DNA of 64,000 bases. Origin: Thermoplasmata archaeon. GTDB taxonomy: Archaea; Thermoplasmatota; Thermoplasmata; Lutacidiplasmatales; UBA184. The DNA lies in assembly GCA_022750195.1 (NCBI GenBank), contig JAKIWE010000001.1, positions 556,672-620,671 on the forward strand, read 5' to 3'. Position 1 is the stretch's first letter. Every line of letters begins with the position of its first letter. A program made the translations under genes and the position numbers. The notes under the pieces are model-generated. The model did not search any database and was not told the DNA's origin. It saw only the letters and a program-made list of their open reading frames with translations. Positions 8,823 through 18,338 of this stretch are shown here, piece by piece.

Positions 8823-9679
8823 AGGTCGTTATCCCGGCAGCCGGTCAGGGTGTCCGATTCTTTCCCGCTACTAAGAGCCAGCCCAAGGAAATGCTACCGG
8901 TTTTGGACCGCCCGGTTATCCAGTACGTGGTCGAAGACGCCGTAGCCTCAGGAGCCGACGACATTCTCATCATCACCGGGCGCTCCAAGCGCGCAATCGA
9001 AGATCATTTCGACGTCAGTCCCGAACTTCAGAAGTGGGGACAGCTACCGGAGCTGCAGTCTCTTGACGAGCTTTCAAAACGCGTGAGCTTGCATTACATT
9101 CGCCAGCGTGAGCCTCGCGGCCTCGCGGACGCCGTCGGAATAGCCCGTCGGCACGTCGGAACGGAGTATTTTGGTGTCCTTCTGGGGGACACGATCAACG
9201 TCTGTACTCCGCCCCTCCTCCACCAGCTTTGGGCGATCGCCCAACTGCACCGGTCGAGCGTCATCGCCGTCGAAAGCGTGCCGGTCGAGAAAGTCCGTGA
9301 TTACGGTATTGTAACCGGCCGGGAGATCGAGCCTGGGCTCTATCAGTGCGAGGAGCTACTCGAGAAGCCAGATCCCGCTTCCACTCCCAGTCGGCTCGGT
9401 ATCACTGGCGCATATGTATTCAGTCCAGACATTTTTCTGGCGATCGATCGCACTCCGCCCGGACGCAATGGGGAAGTGCAGTTAACGGACGCGATCCAAC
9501 TTCTCACCCAAGAGCATACAGTGCTGGCAACGACTTTCAGGGGGACTCGGTATGATATCGGCGACCGGTTCCTGTGGCTACGAACCAATCTGGAGTTCGC
9601 ATACCGCCATCCAGAATACAAAGGACGATTGAGAGACATCATGGTCAGTTTGATGCGGGACGACACTGTCCCACAATAA
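8819..9679 (+). CDS. galU: UTP-glucose-1-phosphate uridylyltransferase
   Basis: A 286-residue nucleotidyltransferase beginning MKVVIPAAGQGVRFFPATKS followed by QPKEMLPVLDRPVIQYVVE, then ITGRSKRAIEDHFD: the classic signature of GalU-type enzymes rather than RfbA. It makes UDP-glucose and pyrophosphate from UTP and glucose-1-phosphate. It overlaps the dehydrogenase stop by 4 bases (ATGA), with GGAGG a few bases upstream, so the three genes form one coupled operon. Sequence resemblance to bacterial GalU is strong; bacterial origin by transfer is possible but not shown here. Confidence 0.93.
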   Translation: MKVVIPAAGQGVRFFPATKSQPKEMLPVLDRPVIQYVVEDAVASGADDILIITGRSKRAIEDHFDVSPELQKWGQLPELQSLDELSKRVSLHYIRQREPRGLADAVGIARRHVGTEYFGVLLGDTINVCTPPLLHQLWAIAQLHRSSVIAVESVPVEKVRDYGIVTGREIEPGLYQCEELLEKPDPASTPSRLGITGAYVFSPDIFLAIDRTPPGRNGEVQLTDAIQLLTQEHTVLATTFRGTRYDIGDRFLWLRTNLEFAYRHPEYKGRLRDIMVSLMRDDTVPQ

Positions 9680-9795
9680 CCGCGGGGCGTACATGCCATC
9701 ATTCGCCGCCTTATGCCAGCGATTGTAGGGCTGTTCCCTCGCTTCTGGGCCACAGATGTTGAAGCAAAGGTTATCCGTTCTCCCGCAGCAATCGG

Positions 9796-12216
9796 TTGAG
9801 AGCAGAGGTTTTCGGACCTCGCCCGCTCGAGGATTTGCCACCCCGAGGAAGCGTGCGATTCTGGGATCGAGGCGTCTGTACCGTGCGTCCAAGAAGCGTG
9901 AGTGAAGAACCAGTGGCGGCTCAGCTGACCCAGACTCCATCGCCGCTCGCACAGCCCGCTTACTCCGCCCGTTCCGCCTCGGCGAGCGGATGGAGGTGGG
10001 TTATTCGTAACGTCATCACGAGGCGGAGGTACCTTCTGCTTGTCGCGATTGGCGTTATCATCGAGATCGTCGTCCTGAGCTTCTACCAGATTCAAGCGAA
10101 CGCGGGGTACAAGACGTTCGCCGGAGACCTCGGGACGTACAATCAGGTGCTTTACACCACAGATTTTTCAGGTTCGCCATTCCACACCACAATCGGAATC
10201 CCCTCGGGACTGAGCGGACAGTTCTTGGCCATTCATTTCTCGCCGTTCCTAGTGATTCCCGCGGCGGCGTATGCCTTCGACCCGAACGTGGGCGGGCTAC
10301 TGATTATCCGGACTGTCGCCTTGGCACTGGGCGCCTTCCCGGCCTACGGATTGGCAAGCGCCCGTCTTCGCTCGGAGCGGTGGGGAGCTCTCTTCGCCTT
10401 CGGCTATTTGCTCTCGCCGTTGACCATCACCGCGGATTGGAACAGCTTTGATCCCGAAGTGTTCCTCCCCTTGGTGATTCTCTCGGCCTTCTATTTCTTC
10501 ACGACACGCCGCCACTACGCGTTTCTGGCAGCGTGGGTCCTGGCACTCGCGGTGATTGAGGCGATCGCCCCCCTGCTCTTGATTTTCGCCGTCCTTGCCC
10601 TTCTAGGCACCGTGGACTGGAAGAAGTACGTCCCTTCTTTCCTGCGCCGATTGGCGCCATCAGCCACGCCAGCCCAGCGTCGGGTGCTGATCGCGGCCAT
10701 TGTGGTTGCATTCCTCTGGATAGGCTTCGCGGTGGCGGTTCTCTACTCTTTGAGTCCCCTTGGGGGCGTGTTCGGCGATAGCTATTCTCGCCGATTCTCC
10801 GTACTCGGCGCGACGTCGATTCCTCAGGTGTTTACTCGGATTGTCTTTCACCCAGCTGCCGCCTATACTGCATTGACCTTCGCCGGCAATCAAAAGATTG
10901 AGTACATCCTTCTCCTTGTCGGATCTACGGGTCTCCTGCCCATCTTCGGCGACCGGCGGTACCTTCTGCCCGCGATCGCCTGGATGGGGTTGGCCCTGTT
11001 TTCCAATTCCAACGGCTTCTACACTTTTGGAACTCAGTATCAGTGCTACGCGACTCCATTCCTATTCGCGGGTGCCGTCGGAGGGGCTGTAGCGATCATG
11101 AGACCCTGGTCTCCGCAACAAGCGACCCTTGGTAGCGGACGCTTTGTCCCAGACGCCTCGGTTGGGTCAGCTCGTCCGACGAACGCCCTCCCTCGGAGGT
11201 GGAGGGCCGCGCTCGCCCCTGGCCCCTCGCGCACGAGAATGCTCGAGGGTGCCGCGGTGGGCGCCATCTTTCTGGTGCTTATCGTAACCAGCTCTGCGCT
11301 CACCTCACCTCTCAACGGCGAGCCGGTCGATCTAGTCGAGTGGAATGCGTACGGCATTGTTCCGATCACGAATCACGACCACTTTTTGGATCAGGTCATT
11401 GCATGGCTCCCCGCCCATGCTTCCGTGTTGACAACAACGAAGCTATTTCCCCATGTGTCGAATCGGGCCGCTGCGTACCTCTTGCCATACGGGGAGCTGT
11501 TCGGCCAATCTTACAACTACACCGCTGTCGTGGATCGCTTGGTGAACCTGTCCCAGTTCATCCTTGTCGACATTGTCGCAGATCAGCTGCCGGCCCAGCT
11601 GCTGTACCATTTCGTGAACCTCACGGCTTTCGGCTTGTTCGCCGGAGCGGACGGTGCCTATCTGTTCGAGCGTGGTTGGAACGGTCCCCCAGTATTGTGG
11701 GAGCCCTTCTCCAAGACGGTGGACCCGGGCGAGATGAATTCATTCGATTCGACCCAAGGTCCAGATCCACAGAGCCCATCCGGCGCGGTCCTCTATCACG
11801 CTCCCGACAATCAATCCGGTGCTCGCCTTTGGTCCGGACCGAATGACCCGGCGATTCCTCCTGGAGTCTACCGTGTGACGCTCATCTGGAAGATTCAGGA
11901 CGCTCGAGCCGATCCCGGGACGAGGTTGCGAACCCTAGAGATCCCAACTCAGGTGAGCCTGGTAAAGACCCTTTTCACACGGGCGGGGTTCCATTACTCG
12001 ATTACAGTCGGACCGGACCATGCGAACTCCACGCAGCTCAACCCCGCTCTCATCACAATCGCTCACGTCCCGTCGCAAACCGCCAAGATCACGACGACGT
12101 TCAACGTCACCTGGCCCGGCGACGGTTATTTGAGCTTCGCAGCGGCTACACTATCGCCGAATGTTTCCGTCTGGTTCTACCAGCTCACCTTAGATGAGAT
12201 TGCCCCGCCACCCTGA
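9796..12216 (+). CDS. DUF2079-family polytopic membrane protein
   Basis: An 806-residue protein with a helix near residues 77-95 and about ten more hydrophobic segments over residues 140-520, then a long C-terminal extracytoplasmic beta-rich region. Blocks such as GDLGTYNQVLY, FLAIHFSPFLVIPAAAYA and NSFDPEVFLPLVIL match the pattern of DUF2079 proteins, GT-C-like membrane proteins with conserved acidic residues in outward loops. A function as a lipid-sugar-dependent glycosyltransferase is inferred, not shown. The start is uncertain: the TTG at 9796 lies about 25 bases after an AAGGTTATC element, while the GTG at 9898 gives a more typical N-terminus. It follows galU by about 120 bases on the same strand. 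Confidence 0.82.
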   Translation: MRAEVFGPRPLEDLPPRGSVRFWDRGVCTVRPRSVSEEPVAAQLTQTPSPLAQPAYSARSASASGWRWVIRNVITRRRYLLLVAIGVIIEIVVLSFYQIQANAGYKTFAGDLGTYNQVLYTTDFSGSPFHTTIGIPSGLSGQFLAIHFSPFLVIPAAAYAFDPNVGGLLIIRTVALALGAFPAYGLASARLRSERWGALFAFGYLLSPLTITADWNSFDPEVFLPLVILSAFYFFTTRRHYAFLAAWVLALAVIEAIAPLLLIFAVLALLGTVDWKKYVPSFLRRLAPSATPAQRRVLIAAIVVAFLWIGFAVAVLYSLSPLGGVFGDSYSRRFSVLGATSIPQVFTRIVFHPAAAYTALTFAGNQKIEYILLLVGSTGLLPIFGDRRYLLPAIAWMGLALFSNSNGFYTFGTQYQCYATPFLFAGAVGGAVAIMRPWSPQQATLGSGRFVPDASVGSARPTNALPRRWRAALAPGPSRTRMLEGAAVGAIFLVLIVTSSALTSPLNGEPVDLVEWNAYGIVPITNHDHFLDQVIAWLPAHASVLTTTKLFPHVSNRAAAYLLPYGELFGQSYNYTAVVDRLVNLSQFILVDIVADQLPAQLLYHFVNLTAFGLFAGADGAYLFERGWNGPPVLWEPFSKTVDPGEMNSFDSTQGPDPQSPSGAVLYHAPDNQSGARLWSGPNDPAIPPGVYRVTLIWKIQDARADPGTRLRTLEIPTQVSLVKTLFTRAGFHYSITVGPDHANSTQLNPALITIAHVPSQTAKITTTFNVTWPGDGYLSFAAATLSPNVSVWFYQLTLDEIAPPP

Positions 12217-12361
12217 CCCGACATAGGTTTACGGATTCGGCAGGGGCTTTCTGCGGTGAGGAACCTTTCCTAGAGGAGCCTCGTGGCCCGAATGGGCGCG
12301 GACCCGACGGACCGCCATCGAGTCGCGACCGAATCCGAGACTGCGGGTGCCTCTCCCTGGA

Positions 12362-13867
12362 TCAGATGTAGCCCCAAGACCGAAGCCGTTCCTCGACGTC
12401 GGAGGACATCGATCTCCGGTCCGACGCTCCGATTTGCTGCCCTGCCTGCTCCGCCATCGCGATAAGGAGAGCCCCGCGGTCAGCCAGTGTGGTGGAGATA
12501 TCAGAACGCTCGCCAGGATCCGATTCGATGTCATAGACGCTTCGGGTTCGAGAGCTCACATCGAAAAGGGCCTTGTACTTCCCCTCGTACGCAACCCCGA
12601 TTATATGGTCCAGCCTCTCGCGGGCGGCGCCCTCAAATCGGGCCCGAATGTGGTCCCAAATCAACCCGTCTGCCATCGCAAGTATGGGTCCGACGCGATC
12701 CGCCGATACCAGGCTTTGAAGAGGAACCCCATCTCGGAAGTTATCGGACAGCAGACCGACCGATTGGCAAACCGTCGGCGCCAAGTCCACGAGGCTCGCC
12801 CACCCTTGGCCGCGGGCTCCGCCGGACACGTCATGAGGGAATCGAACGACCAGCGGGATGCGCAATTCAGGCTCGTCCGGCCTAAACATGTGGAAGAGTA
12901 GGCCGTGCTCACCGAATGCTTGTCCGTGATCGCTTGTAAGGATGAAGAGGGTATTCTCCCAGCGGTCCTCCGCCTTAAGCAATTCGACGAGGCGCTTCAA
13001 TCGTAGATCCAGTCGAACAATCGCCGATCTATAGAGGTGCCAGAGTGCGTCGAGATCCGCGGGGTCAGGAATCCATCTCCCGGCCACGAAACTCAGCTGA
13101 TCTTGTCGAATCCGGGCCTGCTGATACCACCTGAATGCTCCGTCCAACGGAGACCGAACCGGATAGTATGGCTCGTGGGCATCTACAAGATTCACGAAGG
13201 CGAAGAGTGGCTGACTTGAAGGAACTGTAGTCATCCACCGCTCAAATGTCGGTTCTATCCAGGTAGCTATTGACTGGTTCTGGGGAAGTTGAGGCTCGAT
13301 GATTCTCTGGGCCAGGCGATTGGCCCCATCGAGCACCATCGGAAATCTGTAAGCATCGTGCATGAATCGGCGAAGGATCGCACCCATCGATCCTGTTGCC
13401 AGGCTTTGAGCGGCCACGGCGGTCCGACGTCCGCTAACGACCATCTCCGGAGGCTCCGTACGTCGCAATCGTAGGAACGACTCGGACCACCCTCCCCAAG
13501 CCGCGGTATCGAATCCTTGGTCGAGGTTGAAAGTCGCACTGATGAAAGGATTCGCCGAAAGTGAGATAGTGCGGTATCCGTCTTCTCGCAGCATCTCGGG
13601 TAGCCGGCGAATCTCCTTGTCGAGTACAAGATTCCGCTTCGCGTGAGCCCCGTGATTCCAAGGATAAAGGCCTGTGAAGATGCTTGCGTGTGCCGGGATC
13701 GTCCACGGAGCGACCGAGGCAGCCCTTGGGAATGTCACTGCGGACTTCTGCAGCTCCTCGACGAACTGCATACCGCCTACGGGTGAGCTGCCTCCGGGGA
13801 AATCTGATGCTCGAACGCAATCCATGACGACGATGACCACGTCCGGTTTTGCTGTGGGCATTCGCAT
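12362..13867 (-). CDS. Sulfatase-fold (AlkP superfamily) hydrolase with Thr in the nucleophile position
   Basis: A 501-residue PF00884-type protein. The N-terminal metal motif is VVIVVMDCVRASDF; the nucleophile region reads APWTIPAHASIFTGLYPWNHG, where the usual formylglycine Cys of sulfatases is replaced by Thr, as in phosphodiesterase and phosphotransferase members. The distal metal site is TSDHGQAFGEHG and the C-terminus ends RLRSWGYI, a common sulfatase-family ending. No signal peptide or membrane helix is visible, so it appears cytosolic or exported by an unrecognised route. Close paralogues lie at 31285-32793 and 45299-46795. It is therefore better described as a probable phospho- or phosphodiester hydrolase or transferase than a true sulfatase. 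Confidence 0.85.
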   Translation of the reverse strand: MRMPTAKPDVVIVVMDCVRASDFPGGSSPVGGMQFVEELQKSAVTFPRAASVAPWTIPAHASIFTGLYPWNHGAHAKRNLVLDKEIRRLPEMLREDGYRTISLSANPFISATFNLDQGFDTAAWGGWSESFLRLRRTEPPEMVVSGRRTAVAAQSLATGSMGAILRRFMHDAYRFPMVLDGANRLAQRIIEPQLPQNQSIATWIEPTFERWMTTVPSSQPLFAFVNLVDAHEPYYPVRSPLDGAFRWYQQARIRQDQLSFVAGRWIPDPADLDALWHLYRSAIVRLDLRLKRLVELLKAEDRWENTLFILTSDHGQAFGEHGLLFHMFRPDEPELRIPLVVRFPHDVSGGARGQGWASLVDLAPTVCQSVGLLSDNFRDGVPLQSLVSADRVGPILAMADGLIWDHIRARFEGAARERLDHIIGVAYEGKYKALFDVSSRTRSVYDIESDPGERSDISTTLADRGALLIAMAEQAGQQIGASDRRSMSSDVEERLRSWGYI

Positions 13868-14091
13868 TAGATCAGCATCGGCGCGACGATTCTGAGCTGT
13901 GTGGGATTGGTATCTAAGGCTATTCGCGGCGGCCGTCGACTCATGGGTCTGAGCAAGCGTACTCGAACGTTGGGGCCGGGACAGGAGGCCCCGACGCTTC
14001 TGTCTTTCCTTGTCACGGCGTAGGACCGTTGCGACGCGCCCGAGCCGCGCCTACGTCGGGTACGTCCAAACGCTGCACCCCGCTGACGCTG

Positions 14092-15876
14092 CTACGTAAG
14101 GTCGGCGCCGCCGACAATTGTGAGTCGTCGCGGGACTGCTCCCTCAGGGGGGTTCGCAACGTCTTTGAGCGGGAGTGCAAGTTGCACAGCCCTTGAGCCC
14201 GCGGTGTTGTTCGGCCCATCGAATGAAGCGACTGTGAAGGTGTAGGTCTTACCCGGGGTCAAGCCGATCACTTGGAAGGCGTGCGTCGACGGACCGACGC
14301 GCACAGCGTGACCACCCCACGTTACGTTCCAGCCTGCCACCGGGGCTTTTCCGAAGCCCTCGGACCATGTTAGCCGGACAGCCGAGGCCGAGAGTACCGT
14401 GCCACGAAGGGACACGGGAGGGTCCGGCGATCCTAGCGGTTGAAAGATGGCAGGATAACGGGCCGTTGAGTAGTTGGCCGCGAAGTAGATGGGCTTTCGA
14501 GGCTTGGCATGGGTGTCGAAGAAGCCGAGAAGCAAGGGGGCCTTTGCGTCGCGGACAGTAAGACTGGGCAACCCAAATCGCCACTCGATTGTACGGAGAA
14601 CGGATTCAAAGTAGCCCAAGTCGTGCGAGACATAGGCCTCCGGGGTGTACGCACTGATCACGATCAGGGGTACACGGAGTCCCAGCGCGGAACCGTTGAT
14701 CGTCGGCGGCCGAACAGTGTCGTAGAACCCGCCGTACTCGTCCATGGTCACGAAGACCGCGGTCGACTTCCATTCCGGAGATTGCTCCACGGCATTCACG
14801 TAACTGGCGACGAACCCTTCACACCAACCCAGTGCGTAGGGGGGATGGCAAGACTGTACCGGGGGCGGAATCACCCACGAGACGTTTGGAAGCGCGCCAG
14901 CAGCCGCATCCGCGAAGAACTGGCTACGGTCGACGTACCGGGATGAGAATTCAGTGCCGTAGCTTTCGCTCCGAGCGAATGTAGGATCCCAGAAACCATA
15001 GGCCGCACCAGAAGCGACCGCGCGCGAGTAGGACGACGGGAGCAACTGATCGTAATACTTCCATGTGACGTTCGTCCCGTTGAAAAGATCCTCGAAGGTG
15101 TTAGTGTGATTCGCCTCCTCGAGGTAAGATTGGTCGACTGTGTAATTCCCAGTCAGGTTCGGGCCAAAAGTACCGTCCTCCAGTTCCATTGCTTGGACGC
15201 ACAGAACGTTGCAGGTTTGATTCCCTTGCAAGGTCGCAATCCGGTCTCCGACGTAGTAGTGAATAGACGACCAAGGAGCGGCCCCGGCTTCCTCGAACCA
15301 ATGGTTGGGCAAAGAGTAGCTTAGGTTGGAAGCGAAGAACCGGTCCGATAGGCCATATTGCTGAGCGAGATCCCAAAATAGTGCGGCCGTGCTTCCGTTG
15401 TAATACCCAAAAGATTCCAAGGCGCGCGTCTTGTTCGGAGGGAGGCCCAATTCTCCAGCATAGAAGTTGTCCATTCGTCCGTTGTCGAATGCGGTTGTAC
15501 TAGAGAGCCATCCGTGTCCTATATCCGTCAAATTGATCGTCGCCGAGGCGAAAGGATAGGGTCGGATGCAGCCCGCACCCGGGTTGCTGGGGAAGTACGG
15601 AATGCAGTAGCTCTGGTTGAGTCCAGTCGCCGTATCGTCGCAGTTCCTCGAGAGAGTCGGGCAGTAGGTCCCAAATAGGTTGTCGAAGGCGTGGTTCTCC
15701 ATCGTAATGATCACATAGTGACTGATAGGAAATGTCGCGGGACTGACAGCGGCCATCTGGAACTCAGCTGCGGTTGGAAAGGAGGGACCGAATTCAATAT
15801 GCTGCAGTGGGAAGTAAATCAGTCCCACGCCAATCAAGCAGACTGCGACGGTTAACGAAGCAATCCATCCTGTCAT
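14092..15876 (-). CDS. AcpA/phospholipase C-type phosphoesterase with C-terminal FN3 domain
   Basis: A roughly 594-residue extracellular enzyme. An N-terminal hydrophobic helix (about residues 3-23) is followed by [20 protein letters not shown], the first metal block of PF04185 enzymes, and by TMDEYGGFYDTVRPP as the distal block (His of the usual YDH is Thr here). Residues after about 490 form a fibronectin type III domain (VRLTWSEGF, NVTWGG, LTPGKTYTFTVASFD), absent from the three sibling phosphoesterases. The ATG at 15876 was chosen over an in-frame ATG at 15921 because a strong TATA-like box (15899-15908) lies about 28 bases upstream, fitting a leaderless transcript. FN3 domains in secreted hydrolases often bind or space polysaccharide or surface partners. 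Confidence 0.87.
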   Translation of the reverse strand: MTGWIASLTVAVCLIGVGLIYFPLQHIEFGPSFPTAAEFQMAAVSPATFPISHYVIITMENHAFDNLFGTYCPTLSRNCDDTATGLNQSYCIPYFPSNPGAGCIRPYPFASATINLTDIGHGWLSSTTAFDNGRMDNFYAGELGLPPNKTRALESFGYYNGSTAALFWDLAQQYGLSDRFFASNLSYSLPNHWFEEAGAAPWSSIHYYVGDRIATLQGNQTCNVLCVQAMELEDGTFGPNLTGNYTVDQSYLEEANHTNTFEDLFNGTNVTWKYYDQLLPSSYSRAVASGAAYGFWDPTFARSESYGTEFSSRYVDRSQFFADAAAGALPNVSWVIPPPVQSCHPPYALGWCEGFVASYVNAVEQSPEWKSTAVFVTMDEYGGFYDTVRPPTINGSALGLRVPLIVISAYTPEAYVSHDLGYFESVLRTIEWRFGLPSLTVRDAKAPLLLGFFDTHAKPRKPIYFAANYSTARYPAIFQPLGSPDPPVSLRGTVLSASAVRLTWSEGFGKAPVAGWNVTWGGHAVRVGPSTHAFQVIGLTPGKTYTFTVASFDGPNNTAGSRAVQLALPLKDVANPPEGAVPRRLTIVGGADLT

Positions 15877-15898
15877 TCCGCACCGCGAACTGGCCCAC

Positions 15899-15908
15899 GA
15901 TATATTAT
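15899..15908 (-). promoter_or_regulatory. TATA-like box for the FN3-phosphoesterase gene
   Basis: The minus strand reads ATAATATATC, the most AT-rich decamer nearby, centred about 28 bases before the ATG at 15876. It would lie inside the coding region if the upstream ATG at 15921 were used, which supports the shorter protein. Confidence 0.5.
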
Positions 15909-15921
15909 GGCGGTTCCTCAT

Positions 15922-16208
15922 CGCACCCGTCAGTGCGTGCGTTCCAACACACCCACGTTTCGGAAGGTCACCTCAGGCGAGGCCGCAAGTCATTTATACC
16001 TCACGATGCGCATTGCTACCCCTTTGAGGGGACCGTGCTGGGAGCTCGAGGGCGGTCCAGCTCGTGGTATCCTGGGTTCGCTAACTTCGCGAGATCGGGT
16101 GTCCTTCCTTCCGAATCCGTCGATTCCCGCTGGAGTCTTATCTCTCTTCGAAAGGAGGATTATCTCAAGGCGCCGAGGGGACAATGCCGTTCGGCGTAGG
16201 GGATTGAG
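15922..16208. other. Intergenic region with a second TATA-like element
   Basis: No gene is evident. A TATA-like CATTTATACC at 15991-16000 is followed by GATGCGCATTGC; it is about 210 bases before the TTG of the GT2 gene, so either that gene has a long leader or the element serves something not recognised. AAAGGAGGA near 16150 looks like a ribosome-binding site but no start codon follows at the right distance. Confidence 0.35.
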
Positions 16209-17231
16209 TTGGCGCGCCCTCTGGTCTGGCTCTTCCTCGGCAGCATCGTGTTTGCGGGGGTCACGGTCGTGCTGGGAGTTCTGCATGCCGCCAGGGACGC
16301 CTGGATTCTAGCGCGCTTCACGCTTCCCGCTGCAGACCTCCCCCCTCCTCCAGCCCTCCCTCAGCTCCTGGCGTGGGCTGGACCATGGCTTGCCTTTGCC
16401 CTCTGGTACTTCGATATCATCGTCCCCGTTGGGGTGCTGATGCTGCTCGTCTCTGACCTGCTGAGAGGCAAGCATCCAGCGCGTTGGCGGGTGCCGTCGC
16501 CGTTGCCCTGGCCCATGGCGAATGTCACTGTAGTGCTGACAGCCTACAACGACGAGGCATCGATTGGCCCCGCGATTGAAGAGTTCCGTCGATTGCAGGA
16601 GATCGGACAAATCATAGTCGTGGATAACAACTGCGTCGACCGCACTGCCGAGGTAGCTCGCTCGCGCGGCGCGACTGTGATTCCCGAAACGAAACAGGGG
16701 TACGGTTTCGCTTGCCGTGCCGGATTGCGCTATGCGCTAGACCGAACCGACTCGCCGATTATCGCGCTTGCCGAGGGTGACATGACGTTCTTCGCAGAGG
16801 ACATCCGCAAGATGCTCCCGTACATCGGGCACGGCGATATGGTGGTCGGCACCCGGACAAGTCGAGCGCTTACACGACGCGGCTCGCAGATGGACTGGTT
16901 CACATCGTGGGGCAACCTGTTTCTCGCGTTCTTGATTCGGTTGCGTTACTGGGATTGGACCTTTCTCGGGCGCGTGCAACTTACTGACGTCGGCTGCACG
17001 TTTCGAGTGATTCGACGCGAATCACTCGCACGGATAATCGACAGGCTAACGGTCGGTGGGATGTACTTCTCTCCGCACATGATCTTGATGGCCCTTCGTG
17101 ATTGGGACACGGTTATCGAGGTGCCCGTGCAGTTCCGCGCTCGCGTCGGCCAATCGAAAGGGGCCGGGTCGAGCCGCCTTCGAGCCATCCGTATTGGGCT
17201 TGAGATGCTCTGGGAGATTGCCCTACACTAG
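16209..17231 (+). CDS. Membrane-anchored GT2-family glycosyltransferase
   Basis: A 340-residue protein with two N-terminal membrane segments (about residues 4-24 and 55-83) followed by a GT-A domain of family 2: VTVVLTAYNDEASIGPAI, IIVVDNNCVDRTAEVA, then a polar site ALAEGDMTFF (DxD-like) and GTRTSRALTRRGSQMDW. It should use a nucleotide sugar, perhaps with a lipid phosphate acceptor as in dolichyl-phosphate hexosyltransferases; that specificity is inferred. The TTG start at 16209 is the only sensible one ahead of the first helix. It is flanked by minus-strand genes and appears monocistronic. Confidence 0.82.
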   Translation: MARPLVWLFLGSIVFAGVTVVLGVLHAARDAWILARFTLPAADLPPPPALPQLLAWAGPWLAFALWYFDIIVPVGVLMLLVSDLLRGKHPARWRVPSPLPWPMANVTVVLTAYNDEASIGPAIEEFRRLQEIGQIIVVDNNCVDRTAEVARSRGATVIPETKQGYGFACRAGLRYALDRTDSPIIALAEGDMTFFAEDIRKMLPYIGHGDMVVGTRTSRALTRRGSQMDWFTSWGNLFLAFLIRLRYWDWTFLGRVQLTDVGCTFRVIRRESLARIIDRLTVGGMYFSPHMILMALRDWDTVIEVPVQFRARVGQSKGAGSSRLRAIRIGLEMLWEIALH

Positions 17232-17351
17232 AAGACTTTCCACGGTCGCAGAGGGAGCGAGGCTTGTCCAGGGCGGGACGTTCTCAGCCGACCCATAAGC
17301 CATGGCTGCTTTTTCACCCGGGCTAGGGACGAGCCGGAAACCGGCAGTACA

Positions 17352-18338
17352 CTAGGGAGGGGGAGCGGCCGAAGTCGGGTGTCCCTCATCTCGAAGAGCA
17401 TCGACTAACTCGTGTATCCCTTCCCGGAACGACCTCGGGTGGACTCCGAGGCGGTCGATGGCACTCAGTGCCAGGCCCCCCCGTTCTGGCCGGGGGGCGC
17501 GACCTGGGTCTTTCGCTCCGTCGCGGAAGGTTCCCGGGGCGGCGGAGGCGGCGTCCAGGCCTAGCTCCCGGAGCAGAGTCGACGCAAACTCCCAGGGCGA
17601 GGTAGGTTCAGGGGAGCCGACGTGCACCGTACCGCCGTGTCGGCGGTGGATCAACAATTGGAGGGCGTCCGTCACGTCCGGAATCCAGCTCGGGGTGATC
17701 GTCTGATCCTGGTAGTAGCGTGGCAAGGTTCCGCTGGACTGTTGCTTGATAATCGCTCGTGCGAAATCGAGTTTCTTGGGGAACCTCGCCCGGTACGGGT
17801 GCGCAATCCGAACAATGCAGACCGTGCTGCCATACCCGCTGGCGTTTCTCTCCCCTACACCCTTCGTGTAGCCGTACCACGAGACAAGCGGCGTCAGGCC
17901 GCTCGGCTCGTCCTCTTCAGAATACGGGCCACGGGTCCCGTCGAAAACGTAGTCCGTTGAGACATGCACTAAGAACCTTCCCGAGCTCGATGCTCGAGCG
18001 GCGGCCCATCCTGGGAAGAGGCCGTTTACGTTCCATGCGGACCCAGGTGAGTCGAGACGGTTGTCGGGCGTACCTTCAGGCTGTCGCTCCCGTTCGCACC
18101 CATCGACGTCGGTCCGGGCGGCGAAGTTCACCCATACGTCGGATGAGGAGCGGTCCAAAAACGACATGGTGGCCCCCCGATCGGAGAGATCGAGACGGTC
18201 GAACGATGCCACGCGTAGTCCGTCGTGTCGCGGGTCGGTTCGCCCCGCCGTTGAGATGTCCCAGTCGGCGGGAGACGCCGCGACGAAATGGCTCCCTACC
18301 ATCGAATCCGCCCCGAACACCAGGATGCGCAAACCCAT
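17352..18338 (-). CDS. rfbD: dTDP-4-dehydrorhamnose reductase-like SDR enzyme
   Basis: A 328-residue SDR protein with MGLRILVFGADSMVGSHF at the start, VNFAARTDVDGCE, VHVSTDYVFDGTRGPYSEED and YGYTKGVGE (YxxxK), all in the order seen in RfbD-type reductases that complete dTDP-L-rhamnose or related deoxysugars with NAD(P)H. The ATG at 18338 was chosen because it places the Rossmann motif at the N-terminus; 17 extra residues of the longer frame look non-coding. The rfbB gene lies 12 kb away on the same strand. Divergence from classical RfbD in the C-terminal half means that a related sugar reductase remains possible. Confidence 0.82.
   Translation of the reverse strand: MGLRILVFGADSMVGSHFVAASPADWDISTAGRTDPRHDGLRVASFDRLDLSDRGATMSFLDRSSSDVWVNFAARTDVDGCERERQPEGTPDNRLDSPGSAWNVNGLFPGWAAARASSSGRFLVHVSTDYVFDGTRGPYSEEDEPSGLTPLVSWYGYTKGVGERNASGYGSTVCIVRIAHPYRARFPKKLDFARAIIKQQSSGTLPRYYQDQTITPSWIPDVTDALQLLIHRRHGGTVHVGSPEPTSPWEFASTLLRELGLDAASAAPGTFRDGAKDPGRAPRPERGGLALSAIDRLGVHPRSFREGIHELVDALRDEGHPTSAAPPP

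Noticed and set aside
12362-13867. Formylglycine-dependent sulfatase
   Set aside because: The CxPxR cysteine is absent (Thr instead), so a classical sulfatase call was avoided.
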